From an uncultured Prevotellaceae bacterium (lineage in GTDB: Bacteria > Bacteroidota > Bacteroidia > Bacteroidales > Bacteroidaceae), in contig ONDJ01000013.1 in NCBI GenBank assembly GCA_900316575.1, forward strand, positions 1 to 54,018: a stretch of DNA of 54,018 bases, read 5' to 3'. A program made the position numbers and the translations under genes. Each line of letters begins with the position of its first letter. The stretch's first letter is position 1. The notes under the pieces are model-generated. The model searched no databases. It had not been told where the DNA came from and worked only from the letters and a program-made list of their open reading frames with translations. Shown here piece by piece: positions 1-9,206 of the stretch.

Positions 1-376
1 TGAACACGCTCTTCTATCAACACTCATAAGAATATTAAAAAAGAACTTGCTCTAAGGAGAAGTAACGTTTCTTGTACTACTCTAACTGTTGGTATGAAAA
101 TTTTTCTAAGAACGTGCAAAACCTTTTAGGGAAGCCCCATTGGTTATTTGCGGGTGCAAAAGTACATCAAGAATACTCTTTAGACCAAACTTTTTCGCAA
201 AAATTTTTATTCTTTTATTTCGATTTTTTCTTTTATACACTCTTTTTCAACGACTTAAGCTCTGTTCTTTATTTTCCTTAAAAGCCTTTTTGTTTAGTAC
301 ACTTTACAATCACCCCGCACTTTTCGTGCTGCAAAGCACGGGGTCGGTAGTATTTATGTGATTGCGATATGGGTTT
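1..376. other. Gene-free left edge
   Basis: No convincing coding region is visible here; the short open frames start at non-ATG codons and match no family I know. It holds a leftward promoter-like sequence (about 154-195) and, at about 312-346, an imperfect hairpin with CCCCG/CGGGG arms. The promoter implies that a minus-strand transcript, with a leader of roughly 150 nt, continues past position 1. What it encodes cannot be seen. Confidence 0.5.
154..191 (-). promoter_or_regulatory. Bacteroidetes-type promoter facing left
   Basis: On the minus strand a TACTTTTGC -7 box (154-162) follows TTTG about 21 bases upstream, matching the Bacteroidetes TTTG/TAnnTTTG promoter. It would transcribe leftwards out of the window with a long leader. 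A stable-RNA operon or an unseen gene are both possible. Confidence 0.5.
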
Positions 377-814
377 TCAGAACAATGGGAACGTTGAAGT
401 GGAATAAACATACTTCTGTTCAAACTTTTCTTGTGGCATGGTAAAGAAAAGTATTCCTTGTATTAAGGTGAGGATTGACCATAAGCCGCAGGTGATCAGT
501 GTGAGGAGAATGCAGATAATACCGCCGCCGATTTTTCCTAAATAGAAATAGTGTACACCGATGCTACCGAGCAATATGGCTAACAATCCGGCTATTCCAC
601 GGCTTTTCCCTGATGGTCCTTCGTCGAATACATCGGGCTGATGTATTTGCGGGCCTTGTGCGTACTGCGGACCATAGGCTTGGGGACCACTGTTATTAGG
701 TTGCTGAGAAAAGACAGGGACGCAATCTCCACCGCAAATGGGACAATGTACTTCTGGCATGGGCTGCTGCATACTAAAGACATTGCCGCAACGTGAACAT
801 TGATACTGTACCAT
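377..814 (-). CDS. TM2 domain protein with N-terminal zinc ribbon
   Basis: A 145-residue membrane protein. The N-terminus has a rubredoxin-like zinc ribbon with two CxxC pairs ('CSRCG' and 'CPICGG'), then a Pro/Gln/Gly-rich linker, then a TM2 domain of two hydrophobic helices with the typical 'GSIGVHYFYLGK' turn. TM2 proteins are small inner-membrane proteins of poorly defined role. I chose the ATG at 814 because it directly precedes the zinc ribbon; an upstream in-frame codon at 859 would add 15 unconserved residues. The gene is the last in the leftward run and stands alone, separated from the ABC exporter by a 500-bp repeat-bearing gap. Family assignment is secure, function is not. Confidence 0.85.
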   Translation of the reverse strand: MVQYQCSRCGNVFSMQQPMPEVHCPICGGDCVPVFSQQPNNSGPQAYGPQYAQGPQIHQPDVFDEGPSGKSRGIAGLLAILLGSIGVHYFYLGKIGGGIICILLTLITCGLWSILTLIQGILFFTMPQEKFEQKYVYSTSTFPLF

Positions 815-959
815 GGTTTTTTCTGTATTTAAGTTGTTTTCACTAATTAGTGCTGGCAAAGATAGATGTTTTTTTATGATTGGGTTGGCACAGAGGATGT
901 TTTTCCATTCGTTCTTTAGAATTCTTTATCCTAATGAGAGTTTTTAGACATTGCTCCTC

Positions 960-1195
960 TGTGCCACTTGTTTACAAGCTTTGCGCACAAGAGATACCAG
1001 GTCTTCGCACCAAAGAGGCCTATGTTTGCGTGAACACCGTACGAAGTTTACGTGCGCGCCGTACGAAAATTACGTGCGCGCCGTACGGTGTTCACGTGAA
1101 CATCGTACGGCGCGCACGCATAAGCATACGATTTCTGATGCGGAAAGTAGGGATAAGCGTGGCGAAATATAGGGATATCTTTTGCGCTGTTGTCG
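960..1195 (+). repeat. Dispersed mosaic repeat, copy 1 (22-bp units)
   Basis: The core (about 1037-1120) is built of 22-bp units that each start CGTACG and carry an ACG(TG) block 12 bases in, with interchangeable 6-base inserts (AAGTTT, AAAATT, GTGTTC, GCGCGC). The flanks also match copy 2 on the opposite strand at 52,330-52,563: both share CTTTGCGCACA-GAGATAC before the core and AAGT-GGGATAA...TAGGGATAT--TTTGCGCT after it. This makes it a dispersed element of about 235 bp rather than simple sequence. Confidence 0.75.
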
Positions 1196-1235
1196 TGTAT
1201 ATAGTATATTGAGGTGGTGTTCTATAAATTATGAA

Positions 1236-1281
1236 AATCGTTCCCACGCTTTTTCTTGTTATGAAAAGCGTGGGAACGATT
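1236..1281. terminator. Perfect 18-bp hairpin downstream of the ABC exporter gene
   Basis: Bases 1236-1253 pair perfectly with 1264-1281 around a 10-nt loop. The stem lies just past the end of the minus-strand ABC exporter gene (stop at 1315) and so could terminate it. On the minus strand no long U-tract follows, so a MITE remnant or mRNA-stabilising stem is also possible. A 15-base sequence beginning GTGTTCTATAAATTA just outside it (from 1216) recurs at the left end of the MITE-like element at 44.5 kb. Confidence 0.5.
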
Positions 1282-1314
1282 GAAAGGAGATATAAAAGTT
1301 ATATAGAAGGATGG

Positions 1315-3147
1315 TCAGAGCTGCTGCATGTCGTTGAGTTTTTTATAATATCCATCGCGTGCGAGTAGGGATTCGTGTGTGCCTCGTTCTACGATACGTC
1401 CTTCATGGAGCACACAGATTTCGTCGGCATTCTTGATGGTGGATAGTCGGTGAGCTATGGCTATGGTGGTGCGTGTGCTCATTAGTCGGTCGAGGGCTTC
1501 TTGAACGAGGCGTTCGCTCTCGGTATCAAGTGCACTGGTAGCTTCGTCGAGGATGAGTATATCGGGATTTTTAAGTATGGCTCGCGCTATGCTTATACGT
1601 TGCCGCTGTCCGCCTGAAAGTCGGCATCCTCGGTCGCCTACTGGGGTGTCGTAGCCTTGTTCACTCTGCATAATGAAGTCATGAGCATTGGCTATTTTGG
1701 CTGCTTCGATGACTTGTTCCATTGTGGCATTCTCTACGCCGAAGGTGATGTTGTTGTAGAACGAGTCGTTGAAGAGAATGGCTTCTTGATTGACGTTTCC
1801 TATAAGTGCACGGAGCTGACTGATATACACGCTGCGTATGTCGCGCCCGTCAACGGTGATGGAGCCAGCCGTTACATCGTGATAGCGCGGAAGGAGGTCG
1901 ACGAGGGTGCTTTTGCCGCTACCACTCTGGCCTACAATAGCTATGGTTTGTCCTTTTTTGACGGAGAACGTCACTCCATGGAGCACTTCTTGTCCTTGAC
2001 CATAACTGAAATGTACGTCGTTAAAGACTATTTCTTCTTTCAGTTCTTCAATAGGCTCGGGATTTTCAGGTTCTTTAATGGGATTGGGGGCGTTGAGAAT
2101 TTTGTTGACACGCTCTACACTGGCCAGTCCCTTGGGTATGTTGTATGTGGCTTTTGAAAAGTCTTTGAGGGGCTGAATGATGCTGTAGAGAATGACCATG
2201 TAGAAAATGAACGTAGGTGCATCGATGATATTGGAACTGCTGAAAATGAGCGTTCCGCCATACCACATGACAAGGACTATAAGTACTGTTCCCAGAAACT
2301 CGCTCACGGGATGAGCTGACGATTGACGTAGGGAGACGCGAATAATTTGACGGCGGTAACTATCGGTGACGTTTTCGAAACGACTAACCATTTTGTGCTC
2401 GGCTGTGAAGGCTTTTATGATACGCATTCCGCCGAGTGTTTCTTCGAGTTGTGCCATTGTTTCGCTCCATTTGTTCTGGGCTGCAAGAGATCTGCTTTTG
2501 AGTTTTCGGCCTATGGCACTCATAGCCCATATCAGCAGTGGCATCACCAATATGGCAAAGAGGGTGAGTTGCCAGCTGGTGTAGATTAATACTCCCATGT
2601 AGCAGATGATGAGTATAGGATTTTTGATGAGCATTTCGAGCGAACCTGTGATGCTGTTCTCTATTTCTCCTACATCTCCACTCATACGAGCTATGATGTC
2701 ACCCTTTCGTTCGTCGCTGAAAAAAGAGAGTGGAAGGGATATGATTTTTCGATAAACATTGTTGCGAATGTCGCGAACGATGCCTGCACGCAAGGGTACC
2801 ATTATTCCTGCTGAAGCGAAGTAGCTGGCTGTTTTTAGAAATGTTGTCCCTATTAGGAATAGGCCTATATAGAACAACGTTTGGGAAGCTCCATAAGTGG
2901 CCATCATCTCCTTTGTATAGAAATAAAGATTGTTGAGCAGAATGTCTTTGAGACTCATATCTGCATCCCATGGAATGAAGGTGTAGTTGTTCTTATCAAT
3001 GCCGAAGAGCAACTGTAGCATGGGTATGAGCGAAAGAAAGGAAAATACGTTGAGCACAGCCGAGAGCAGGTTGAAAAGCAGGGAACCTGCAAGGTATGCC
3101 TTATATGGTGCCACGTATTGGCGCATTATTCCAAAAAATTCTTTCAT
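1315..3147 (-). CDS. MsbA-like ABC exporter (fused permease-ATPase)
   Basis: A 610-residue half-transporter. Residues about 1-330 form the six-helix ABC transmembrane domain and the rest the nucleotide-binding domain: Walker A GQSGSGKST near residue 406, signature LSGGQRQR, Walker B ILILDEATSALD and switch histidine IAIAHRLST. All catalytic elements are intact, so it should act as an ATP-driven homodimeric inner-membrane exporter. MsbA-type members flip lipid A-core, while relatives export drugs or peptides; sequence alone does not decide. It starts at ATG 3147, 23 bases after rnhA, and closes a probable argS-rnhA-exporter operon. Confidence 0.9.
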   Translation of the reverse strand: MKEFFGIMRQYVAPYKAYLAGSLLFNLLSAVLNVFSFLSLIPMLQLLFGIDKNNYTFIPWDADMSLKDILLNNLYFYTKEMMATYGASQTLFYIGLFLIGTTFLKTASYFASAGIMVPLRAGIVRDIRNNVYRKIISLPLSFFSDERKGDIIARMSGDVGEIENSITGSLEMLIKNPILIICYMGVLIYTSWQLTLFAILVMPLLIWAMSAIGRKLKSRSLAAQNKWSETMAQLEETLGGMRIIKAFTAEHKMVSRFENVTDSYRRQIIRVSLRQSSAHPVSEFLGTVLIVLVMWYGGTLIFSSSNIIDAPTFIFYMVILYSIIQPLKDFSKATYNIPKGLASVERVNKILNAPNPIKEPENPEPIEELKEEIVFNDVHFSYGQGQEVLHGVTFSVKKGQTIAIVGQSGSGKSTLVDLLPRYHDVTAGSITVDGRDIRSVYISQLRALIGNVNQEAILFNDSFYNNITFGVENATMEQVIEAAKIANAHDFIMQSEQGYDTPVGDRGCRLSGGQRQRISIARAILKNPDILILDEATSALDTESERLVQEALDRLMSTRTTIAIAHRLSTIKNADEICVLHEGRIVERGTHESLLARDGYYKKLNDMQQL

Positions 3148-3170
3148 AGACTATTGAAAGCTGTTTTGAT

Positions 3171-3848
3171 TTAATTTTTACGACCGAAGTCGGCTGGTAT
3201 TTCACCCCACTTTTCTGTATTCCACTTCAGCAAAGGTGCTGTCACTGCGTGGCTTGCGAGCCAAGCTTCAGCACGGGCTATGATACTATACAAACGAGCG
3301 GTTTTGGTGTTTCGAACTAAGGTTGTTTTACAGTGTCCCTTACGCACCCACCCTATAGCTATACGACTATCGGAATATATCGTTTTAGTGATGCCTTGCC
3401 TTTGGAACTCAGCCATAGCATGGACAATGGCTAAAAATTCTCCTATATTGTTTGTTCCTAACGTGGGTCCAAAATGAAACATTACAGCTCCGGTGGCCAG
3501 ATCTACACCTCTATACTCCATTTGCCCAGGATTGCCTGAACAAGCTGCATCTACAGCCCAGGCATCTGCCGTAACTTCTTTTGGTAAAGGCAAGACTGTA
3601 TCGTGGCGATCTTCGGGCGGATTGGCTGGAAAGTCAGTAAGTTTATTCGTTTTTGTTCTCTTCGTTTTTTTATAAACAGGCGCATTGGCTGCAAAAGCCT
3701 CTTGAGCCTCAGAAAATGTAGGGAAAGACTTGAAAACTGCTCCTGCAAAACCTTTTGTCTGTGCTTGGCATTGCTCCCAAGTGGCATATACACCAGGTTC
3801 ACGCCCTTGCCACACTACATAGAACTTAGGTTTTGGTTTGCTTGCCAT
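3171..3848 (-). CDS. rnhA: Ribonuclease HI with viroplasmin-like N-terminal domain
   Basis: A 225-residue enzyme that degrades RNA in RNA-DNA hybrids. Residues about 6-52 ('KFYVVWQGREPGVYATWEQC') form the caulimovirus viroplasmin-like hybrid-binding domain known from eukaryotic RNase H1. Residues about 90-225 are the RNase HI fold with acidic residues in VDAACSGNPG, NNIGEFLAI and IYSDSRIA, plus a final Asp near the C-terminus ('IPADFG'). A basic, Lys-rich linker joins the two. It lies between argS and the ABC exporter on the same strand, 27 bases after argS. The two-domain form is common in Bacteroidetes. Confidence 0.92.
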   Translation of the reverse strand: MASKPKPKFYVVWQGREPGVYATWEQCQAQTKGFAGAVFKSFPTFSEAQEAFAANAPVYKKTKRTKTNKLTDFPANPPEDRHDTVLPLPKEVTADAWAVDAACSGNPGQMEYRGVDLATGAVMFHFGPTLGTNNIGEFLAIVHAMAEFQRQGITKTIYSDSRIAIGWVRKGHCKTTLVRNTKTARLYSIIARAEAWLASHAVTAPLLKWNTEKWGEIPADFGRKN

Positions 3849-3875
3849 GAGCTATTACTATTTTCTAAAAGAAAC

Positions 3876-5693
3876 TTACATTCGTTCAGGCATTTCAATA
3901 CCAAGGAGTCCCATTCCTAGACTGACTACTTTGGCCACTTGTTGAGAGAGCACCAAACGCAAAGCACGGATTTGCTCGTTCTCTTCGCGCAAGATAGAAT
4001 AGTCGTGATAGAATTGGTTGTATTCCTTCACGAGTTCATAGCAATAATTGGCTATCGTGCTTGGACTGAAGTCATTGGCAGCATCCTGAATGATGTTTGC
4101 AAAGTCGCTGATGCGCTGAATGAGTTCGGTTTCTTTATTGTTGATAGGCGTTTGTTGGGGCAATGTATTGGGTATTTGGATGCCTGCTTCGATTGCCTTG
4201 CGAAGCACTGAGCGGATACGCGCATAGGTATATTGGATGAACGGACCGGTATTGCCATTGAAGTCTATGCTTTCTTCGGGATTGAAGAGCATGTTTTTGC
4301 GAGCATCAACCTTTAGTAGAAAATACTTGAGTGCACCCAATCCTACAATGCGTGCCACTTCAGTTTTTTCCTTTTCTTCCATGTCGTCGAACTTGCCTGC
4401 TTCTTCTATTGTGCGACGTGCTTCGGCTATCATTCCTTCAATGAGGTCGTCGGCATCTACGACAGTTCCTTCACGACTTTTCATCTTTCCGTTAGGCAAT
4501 TCCACCATGCCATAACTGAAGTGTACAAGACTCTTTCCCCACTTGAAACCAAGGCGATCGAGCAATAAGGACAGAACTTGGAAGTGATAGTTCTGCTCGT
4601 TGCCAACAACATAAACCATTCTGTCAATGGGATAGTCTTCATAACGAAGCTTGGCTGTGCCTATATCTTGTGTCATATAAACACTGGTACCATCGGCTCG
4701 CAGCAAAAGTTTTTCATCAAGCCCGTCAGCTGTGAGGTCGGCCCATACGGATCCATCGTCTTTACGGAAGAAAAGACCTTTTTTCAGTCCTTCTTCCACG
4801 AGAGCTTTACCTACGAGATAAGTTTGGCTTTCGTAATAGATTTTGTCAAAACTTACACCGAGTGCCTTATAGGTTTCGTCAAAGCCTTCATAAACCCAAT
4901 CATTCATTTTCTTCCACAAGTTGCGCACTTCACTGTCGTTTTGTTCCCACTTGCGGAGCATTTCTCGGGCTTCTTGCATCAAAGGGGCTTCGGTTTCTGC
5001 TTTAGCTTTGGCTTCTTCGGCAGTAAATCCTTGAGCTTCAAACTTTTGTGCAAGTTCTTTTATTTCTTGGCGATAGTGTTTGTCGAAAGCTACATAGTAG
5101 TCGCCTATAAGGTGGTCTCCCTTTTTTCCACTGCTTTGAGGTGTTTCCCCATTACCATACTTGAGCCAAGCGAGCATAGATTTGCAGATATGTATGCCTC
5201 TGTCATTTACGATGTTGGTTTTAACGACACGATTGCCTCCTGCCTGTGCTATTTGGGCAACCGACCATCCAAGTAGGTTATTGCGCACATGGCCAAGGTG
5301 GAGTGGCTTATTGGTATTGGGCGAAGAATATTCTATCATCACTAAAGGCGATGCCTCTGAAATAGGTTTGAAACCATACTGCTCTTGTGCTGCTACATCT
5401 TCGAGCAAAGAGAGCCAGGCTTGGGAAGCTATAACCAAGTTGAGGAAACCTTTTACTACATTGTAGCCAGCAATTAGTTCTGTATGTTGCTGAAGATATT
5501 TTCCTAAATCGTTGGCTGTTTCTTCGGGTTTCTTACGAGAGATGCGCAATAAAGGGAAAACAACAAGTGTGAGATGACCTTCAAACTCACGCTTTGTTTT
5601 TTGCAGTTGTATCAGCTTTTCGTCAGCCTCAGTGTGATAAAGTTCTTTGATGGCCTGCAGGGCAGCTTCTTTTAGTTTTCCTTGTATATCCAT
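3876..5693 (-). CDS. argS: Arginyl-tRNA synthetase
   Basis: A 605-residue class I aminoacyl-tRNA synthetase that charges tRNA-Arg in the cytoplasm. The N-terminal Add-1 domain is followed by the HIGH-type motif 'NKPLHLGHVRNN' near residue 130, the degenerate KMSKS loop 'KMKSREGTVVDADDL' near residue 395, and the all-helical DALR anticodon-binding domain. The protein ends with the hydrophobic 'GIEMPERM' typical of ArgS. It starts at ATG 5693 and is the first gene of a leftward cluster with rnhA and the exporter. No TAnnTTTG box is obvious in the 106-bp upstream gap. Confidence 0.97.
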   Translation of the reverse strand: MDIQGKLKEAALQAIKELYHTEADEKLIQLQKTKREFEGHLTLVVFPLLRISRKKPEETANDLGKYLQQHTELIAGYNVVKGFLNLVIASQAWLSLLEDVAAQEQYGFKPISEASPLVMIEYSSPNTNKPLHLGHVRNNLLGWSVAQIAQAGGNRVVKTNIVNDRGIHICKSMLAWLKYGNGETPQSSGKKGDHLIGDYYVAFDKHYRQEIKELAQKFEAQGFTAEEAKAKAETEAPLMQEAREMLRKWEQNDSEVRNLWKKMNDWVYEGFDETYKALGVSFDKIYYESQTYLVGKALVEEGLKKGLFFRKDDGSVWADLTADGLDEKLLLRADGTSVYMTQDIGTAKLRYEDYPIDRMVYVVGNEQNYHFQVLSLLLDRLGFKWGKSLVHFSYGMVELPNGKMKSREGTVVDADDLIEGMIAEARRTIEEAGKFDDMEEKEKTEVARIVGLGALKYFLLKVDARKNMLFNPEESIDFNGNTGPFIQYTYARIRSVLRKAIEAGIQIPNTLPQQTPINNKETELIQRISDFANIIQDAANDFSPSTIANYCYELVKEYNQFYHDYSILREENEQIRALRLVLSQQVAKVVSLGMGLLGIEMPERM

Positions 5694-5718
5694 TGAAATA
5701 CTTATGCTTTATAAATAC

Positions 5719-5759
5719 GCAGTTTCCCTTTCCCTCGGTTAAAAGGAAAGGGTCACTGC
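5719..5759 (-). terminator. Hairpin between sialidase and argS
   Basis: An 8-bp stem (5726-5733 with 5745-5752) is extended by a 5-bp outer stem (5719-5723 with 5755-5759) around an 11-nt loop. It follows the sialidase stop on the minus strand and precedes argS. The downstream T content is modest, so it may terminate the sialidase transcript or be a leader structure for argS. Confidence 0.4.
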
Positions 5760-5799
5760 TTATTTATAGATATGCGTTTCTATACGCTAATCTGTATAA

Positions 5800-8700
5800 T
5801 TACTTAAAAATAACTTTCTGTCCTTTCGCATTGATGTAAACTCCTTGTGCTGGTTGCTCCACTCTGCGACCTTGCAAATCAAACCATACGGAGTTTTCAC
5901 TACTATTGAGCACTACTTTTCCTATAGCTGTTACACGCTCGGGATCAATGCGCACAAATTTTATGCTTCCCGTATATCTGAGATAAGCTGTATTGTCGGC
6001 AATGTTACCTGTAGAAAGGGTTCGCTTGTTATAGCCTATAGGTTGTGTGCTACGGAAGACATAGACATCATCACCCACTACAGAACCTGACCTTAGATTG
6101 CCAGAAAGCATATTGTCTTCAATACTATAGTCCACATCATCGCACACTTGAAGCAATGTAGCTCCACGCGGGCCTTTGTATATAAATGGTGTATGGGCTG
6201 GAATGGGCTGAGACAATTCGGTAAGAATGGCATAAGTGGTGTCGGCATCGGTTTCTTCCAAACCTGTCAGTGCATAAGCTGTTGCTCCTTCAGGCAGAGA
6301 TACTGCAAAGGAATAAACTTTTGAGGCTATACCATTGCTTGGTACTGAGAATTGCACTTCATCGGCAGGCTCTATATACCATTGCGAAGCATCAGCACTC
6401 AGTGACCATGAAACCAAATTGCCAGAACTATTGATATGAGGAGCTGTGTAGGTAGCATTTACGGGATTGATGCACGAAAGTTGTGTTCTACCATTAGCAT
6501 GAGGAATAACATTGAATACGCCGCATGTTGTTTCGTCTGCTTGAGGTATTAGGGTATTGGTAGCCTGAGTTGTTCCTAAGTAATTCTCAAGGTTTGCTGC
6601 TTTGATGCGCCAATATTCACCTACTTTCTCAAAAGTAAATATTTGAGCACAATTTGTTTTGGATACTCTTGCTCCTGTATATGACGATGCTGACGTTGAA
6701 GGGGTGAGGTAGTAATCGGGATACAATACATTACGCAGACGATACCATCTGCCTTCTACTAACTGAACACCTGAACTTTCTGTCAAAGCTTTATTCAAGG
6801 CAGCTACTGTTTCTACGGTACCTGCTGTAGTTGAAATCTGACTTTGAAGTTCTGAAATAGCCTCAGCACTTAGTTGACCTACATTTTCGCCTGGTTCAAG
6901 ACTTGCTATTTTATTCATCATCTCAGCTTGCAGCATAGATGAAATTGCGGCGGTGTTGACATCTTCGGGCTTGGTGTAACTATAAGCACCGTCGGTTATT
7001 TGCTCTAAGGAATAGTTTTTATAAACAATGGTGTAACCTGCACCATAGGTTTCTTCTTCATAGAGGAAGCCAAGGTTTCCATCGTGCTGAAGAGCGAATG
7101 TGGAATAAGCTGAACCTATTGTAGAAGCCTTATGACTTCCATCCCAATTAGCAGAGAAAGTGGCGGGATTGGCAAAGTCGTCAGCAAATGAGGATAGTTC
7201 TTTATAGTAAATACCTACATTGCTACGTCCACTGCCGAAAGGTACAGATTGAAGTGCTAAATAAACTTGAGCATTATCGCTGTTGCGGGTAGCGGGAAGC
7301 ACAATGATTTCACCATTACAGCTGTTGCTTACGGCTGTGACACCATTGTTACTTGCACCACTGAATGAATAGGTACCCCAAGTTCCTTCAGCCTTTTCAA
7401 GGTCTGTGAATGAATATATGTTATAATAGCGTCCGCCTGTGCAACGACTACTTACTATTACACTTCCATCGGGAAGTTCTTCAACTTTTGGTTCATCAGC
7501 TCCACTGGGTATGGCAGGATTATTAACATCTCCAAGCACGTTCCATGTTTCGCCAAAGTCGTCGCTATACCACACATAGTTGCAATTGGTGCCATTTACA
7601 TCTTTGGTCAGCGAAGAACAATAGAGGCGATAATACTGACCAACCTTTACATAACGGCTTTGATGTATTTTTCCTGAGCCAATAAACATTGAACGAATTG
7701 GACCACGGGCGCAGTTTTCGTCAAAGGGTACATAGAACGTTTCGGTTATATATTCTGGTTGTGTCCATGTAGCACCATTGTCATAGCTATACCAGCGAGC
7801 CACTTGGTTGGGGATATCACGTGTTCCATTAGGGAAGGTTTGATATCCGCAAACACTCATCATCAATACACGTGGACTTTCTCTGTCGGCAACAATGCAA
7901 GCATCTCCGTACCCAGCTGTGAGGGAATAGTTACGTCCACGACTATCCATAATACCATCTCCTTGTGCAAGAATTTTGGTAGCATCCCAAGTTTCGCCAT
8001 TGTCGTGTGAAATTCTGGCATAAAGGTCTATGCGTCCATTTCCTATGTCTGCCCTGCAATAACGATAGTCACTCACAGCAATCACATCGCCATTTTGCGC
8101 CACTGCAATAGCTGGAATACGATAAGGTATGCCACCTGAGAAGGTTTGGAAAAGTTCTACACTTGGTTCTACTTCTGCAAAACTACGCTCTACAACGGCT
8201 TTTATATTCGATGCTACAATTGCATTGGCTCCTGAAGGCGAAAGTGTCATTTGAGCAGTTTGCTCTGTGAGTCCGTTGACATAGATACTCTCTGTGAAAT
8301 CACTAATTGCTGTTCTGCTTGTACCTGCAATGGTCACTGTCATTTCAACGGCTGAATTGTTGTTGTAGAAATCAAGTCCAAGCTCTGAAATGATATATCC
8401 ATTAGAGGTGCTGAATGTATAGGTTTGCCCATTATTGGCCGACATACACCACAAATTAGAATTTTCACTGTTGGGCAGGTTTATGTTGTTTCTGGAATGC
8501 GACAAGGTGAGCGATGGTGTGCTCTCGCTATAAGTCCAGGTTGAATGATAATTACCTGCACTGTTTGAAGAAGTAAATCTACCTGTAGAGAGATTTATAG
8601 GAATAGTTTTTTTAGCAAACTTAATGGTGAGTGTTGAACCATGGTCTTGACCCACTGTCCAGAAAGCGAGTACACCACTTCTATTGTTTACCTTATTGGC

Positions 8701-9192
8701 AGTTTTACCTTTCTGGTACATATATACATCATTTTCACCACCAAGGTCGGAAGAGTTGCTGAATTGCCACAGACTTTCATAACCTGAAGTGCCTGGAGCT
8801 TTGAGTACTACGTAGCTGCTTCCACCATTTTGGGTTCCATGAACACCAGTGGCTCCACTGAGTGTAGTGGGTGATGAAAGAACTAAGCCAGTACCTGCTG
8901 CTTTGTTATAAATGGTGTATCCATCTTCATCGTTTCCTACAAAGCACCAAAGGTTGTTGTCGCTAACATCTTTTACTGTGCTATTAAGATAGATGCGATC
9001 AGCACTTCCTGGATTGGTTATAGCCAGTTCGCCGTTGTCAATGGTTATGGTGTACCATGTAGTAGTGTCGCTGAAGGCACCACCTTCGAGCTGTGTAGCT
9101 ACAAAAGGTACTGCAGCTTGAATATTCGTAGCTGAAATCAATGCCACGAAAGTCAATACACTGCACATCAGATTGCGTAGTTTCTTTTTCAT
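5800..9192 (-). CDS. nanH: Secreted exo-alpha-sialidase (GH33) with accessory domains
   Basis: About 1130 residues. A signal peptide ends near 'NIQAA'. The GH33 propeller begins with the YRIP arginine motif near residue 356 and has Asp boxes SHDNGETW (about 395), SYDNGATW (about 467) and YSDDFGETW (about 541). It should release terminal sialic acids from host glycoconjugates. Flanking regions (about 26-340 and 830-980, the latter with 'GRWYRLRNVLYPDYYL') look like trefoil-type carbohydrate-binding modules; that is inference. The C-terminus 'VWFDLQGRRVEQPAQGVYI' resembles a Bacteroidetes secretion or sorting tail and is shared with the C10 protease at 42.9 kb. I chose ATG 9192 because it begins the Lys-rich signal peptide; upstream codons overlap the acetyltransferase gene 14 bases away. 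Confidence 0.93.
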   Translation of the reverse strand: MKKKLRNLMCSVLTFVALISATNIQAAVPFVATQLEGGAFSDTTTWYTITIDNGELAITNPGSADRIYLNSTVKDVSDNNLWCFVGNDEDGYTIYNKAAGTGLVLSSPTTLSGATGVHGTQNGGSSYVVLKAPGTSGYESLWQFSNSSDLGGENDVYMYQKGKTANKVNNRSGVLAFWTVGQDHGSTLTIKFAKKTIPINLSTGRFTSSNSAGNYHSTWTYSESTPSLTLSHSRNNINLPNSENSNLWCMSANNGQTYTFSTSNGYIISELGLDFYNNNSAVEMTVTIAGTSRTAISDFTESIYVNGLTEQTAQMTLSPSGANAIVASNIKAVVERSFAEVEPSVELFQTFSGGIPYRIPAIAVAQNGDVIAVSDYRYCRADIGNGRIDLYARISHDNGETWDATKILAQGDGIMDSRGRNYSLTAGYGDACIVADRESPRVLMMSVCGYQTFPNGTRDIPNQVARWYSYDNGATWTQPEYITETFYVPFDENCARGPIRSMFIGSGKIHQSRYVKVGQYYRLYCSSLTKDVNGTNCNYVWYSDDFGETWNVLGDVNNPAIPSGADEPKVEELPDGSVIVSSRCTGGRYYNIYSFTDLEKAEGTWGTYSFSGASNNGVTAVSNSCNGEIIVLPATRNSDNAQVYLALQSVPFGSGRSNVGIYYKELSSFADDFANPATFSANWDGSHKASTIGSAYSTFALQHDGNLGFLYEEETYGAGYTIVYKNYSLEQITDGAYSYTKPEDVNTAAISSMLQAEMMNKIASLEPGENVGQLSAEAISELQSQISTTAGTVETVAALNKALTESSGVQLVEGRWYRLRNVLYPDYYLTPSTSASSYTGARVSKTNCAQIFTFEKVGEYWRIKAANLENYLGTTQATNTLIPQADETTCGVFNVIPHANGRTQLSCINPVNATYTAPHINSSGNLVSWSLSADASQWYIEPADEVQFSVPSNGIASKVYSFAVSLPEGATAYALTGLEETDADTTYAILTELSQPIPAHTPFIYKGPRGATLLQVCDDVDYSIEDNMLSGNLRSGSVVGDDVYVFRSTQPIGYNKRTLSTGNIADNTAYLRYTGSIKFVRIDPERVTAIGKVVLNSSENSVWFDLQGRRVEQPAQGVYINAKGQKVIFK

Positions 9193-9206
9193 AGTATAGT
9201 TTTTTT

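Larger units (their letters stand above)
815..1314. other. Intergenic gap with repeat copy and perfect hairpin
   Basis: No gene is supported in these 500 bases. The gap contains an 11-bp inverted repeat (887-897 with 955-965), copy 1 of a dispersed mosaic repeat (about 960-1195) and a perfect 18-bp hairpin (1236-1281). Two small open frames overlap the repeat, but their translations only reflect the repeat units. Confidence 0.6.

Noticed and set aside
72-361. Two overlapping small open frames at the left edge
   Set aside because: Non-ATG or poor starts, Phe-rich translation of T-rich DNA, no family resemblance.
1037-1120. CRISPR array (regular 22-bp repeats), also at 25,558-25,643
   Set aside because: Units abut without unique spacers of CRISPR length, and no cas genes are present.
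880-1212. Open frame of 110 codons across repeat copy 1, and a similar one at 52,389-52,703
   Set aside because: The similarity between the two translations reflects the shared DNA repeat; unit number and frame are not conserved and starts are poor.
4578-5276. Long antisense open frame within argS (likewise 42,970-43,599 in the C10 protease and 45,807-46,397 in fcl)
   Set aside because: These are shadows of strongly conserved genes on the other strand, with no recognisable domains.
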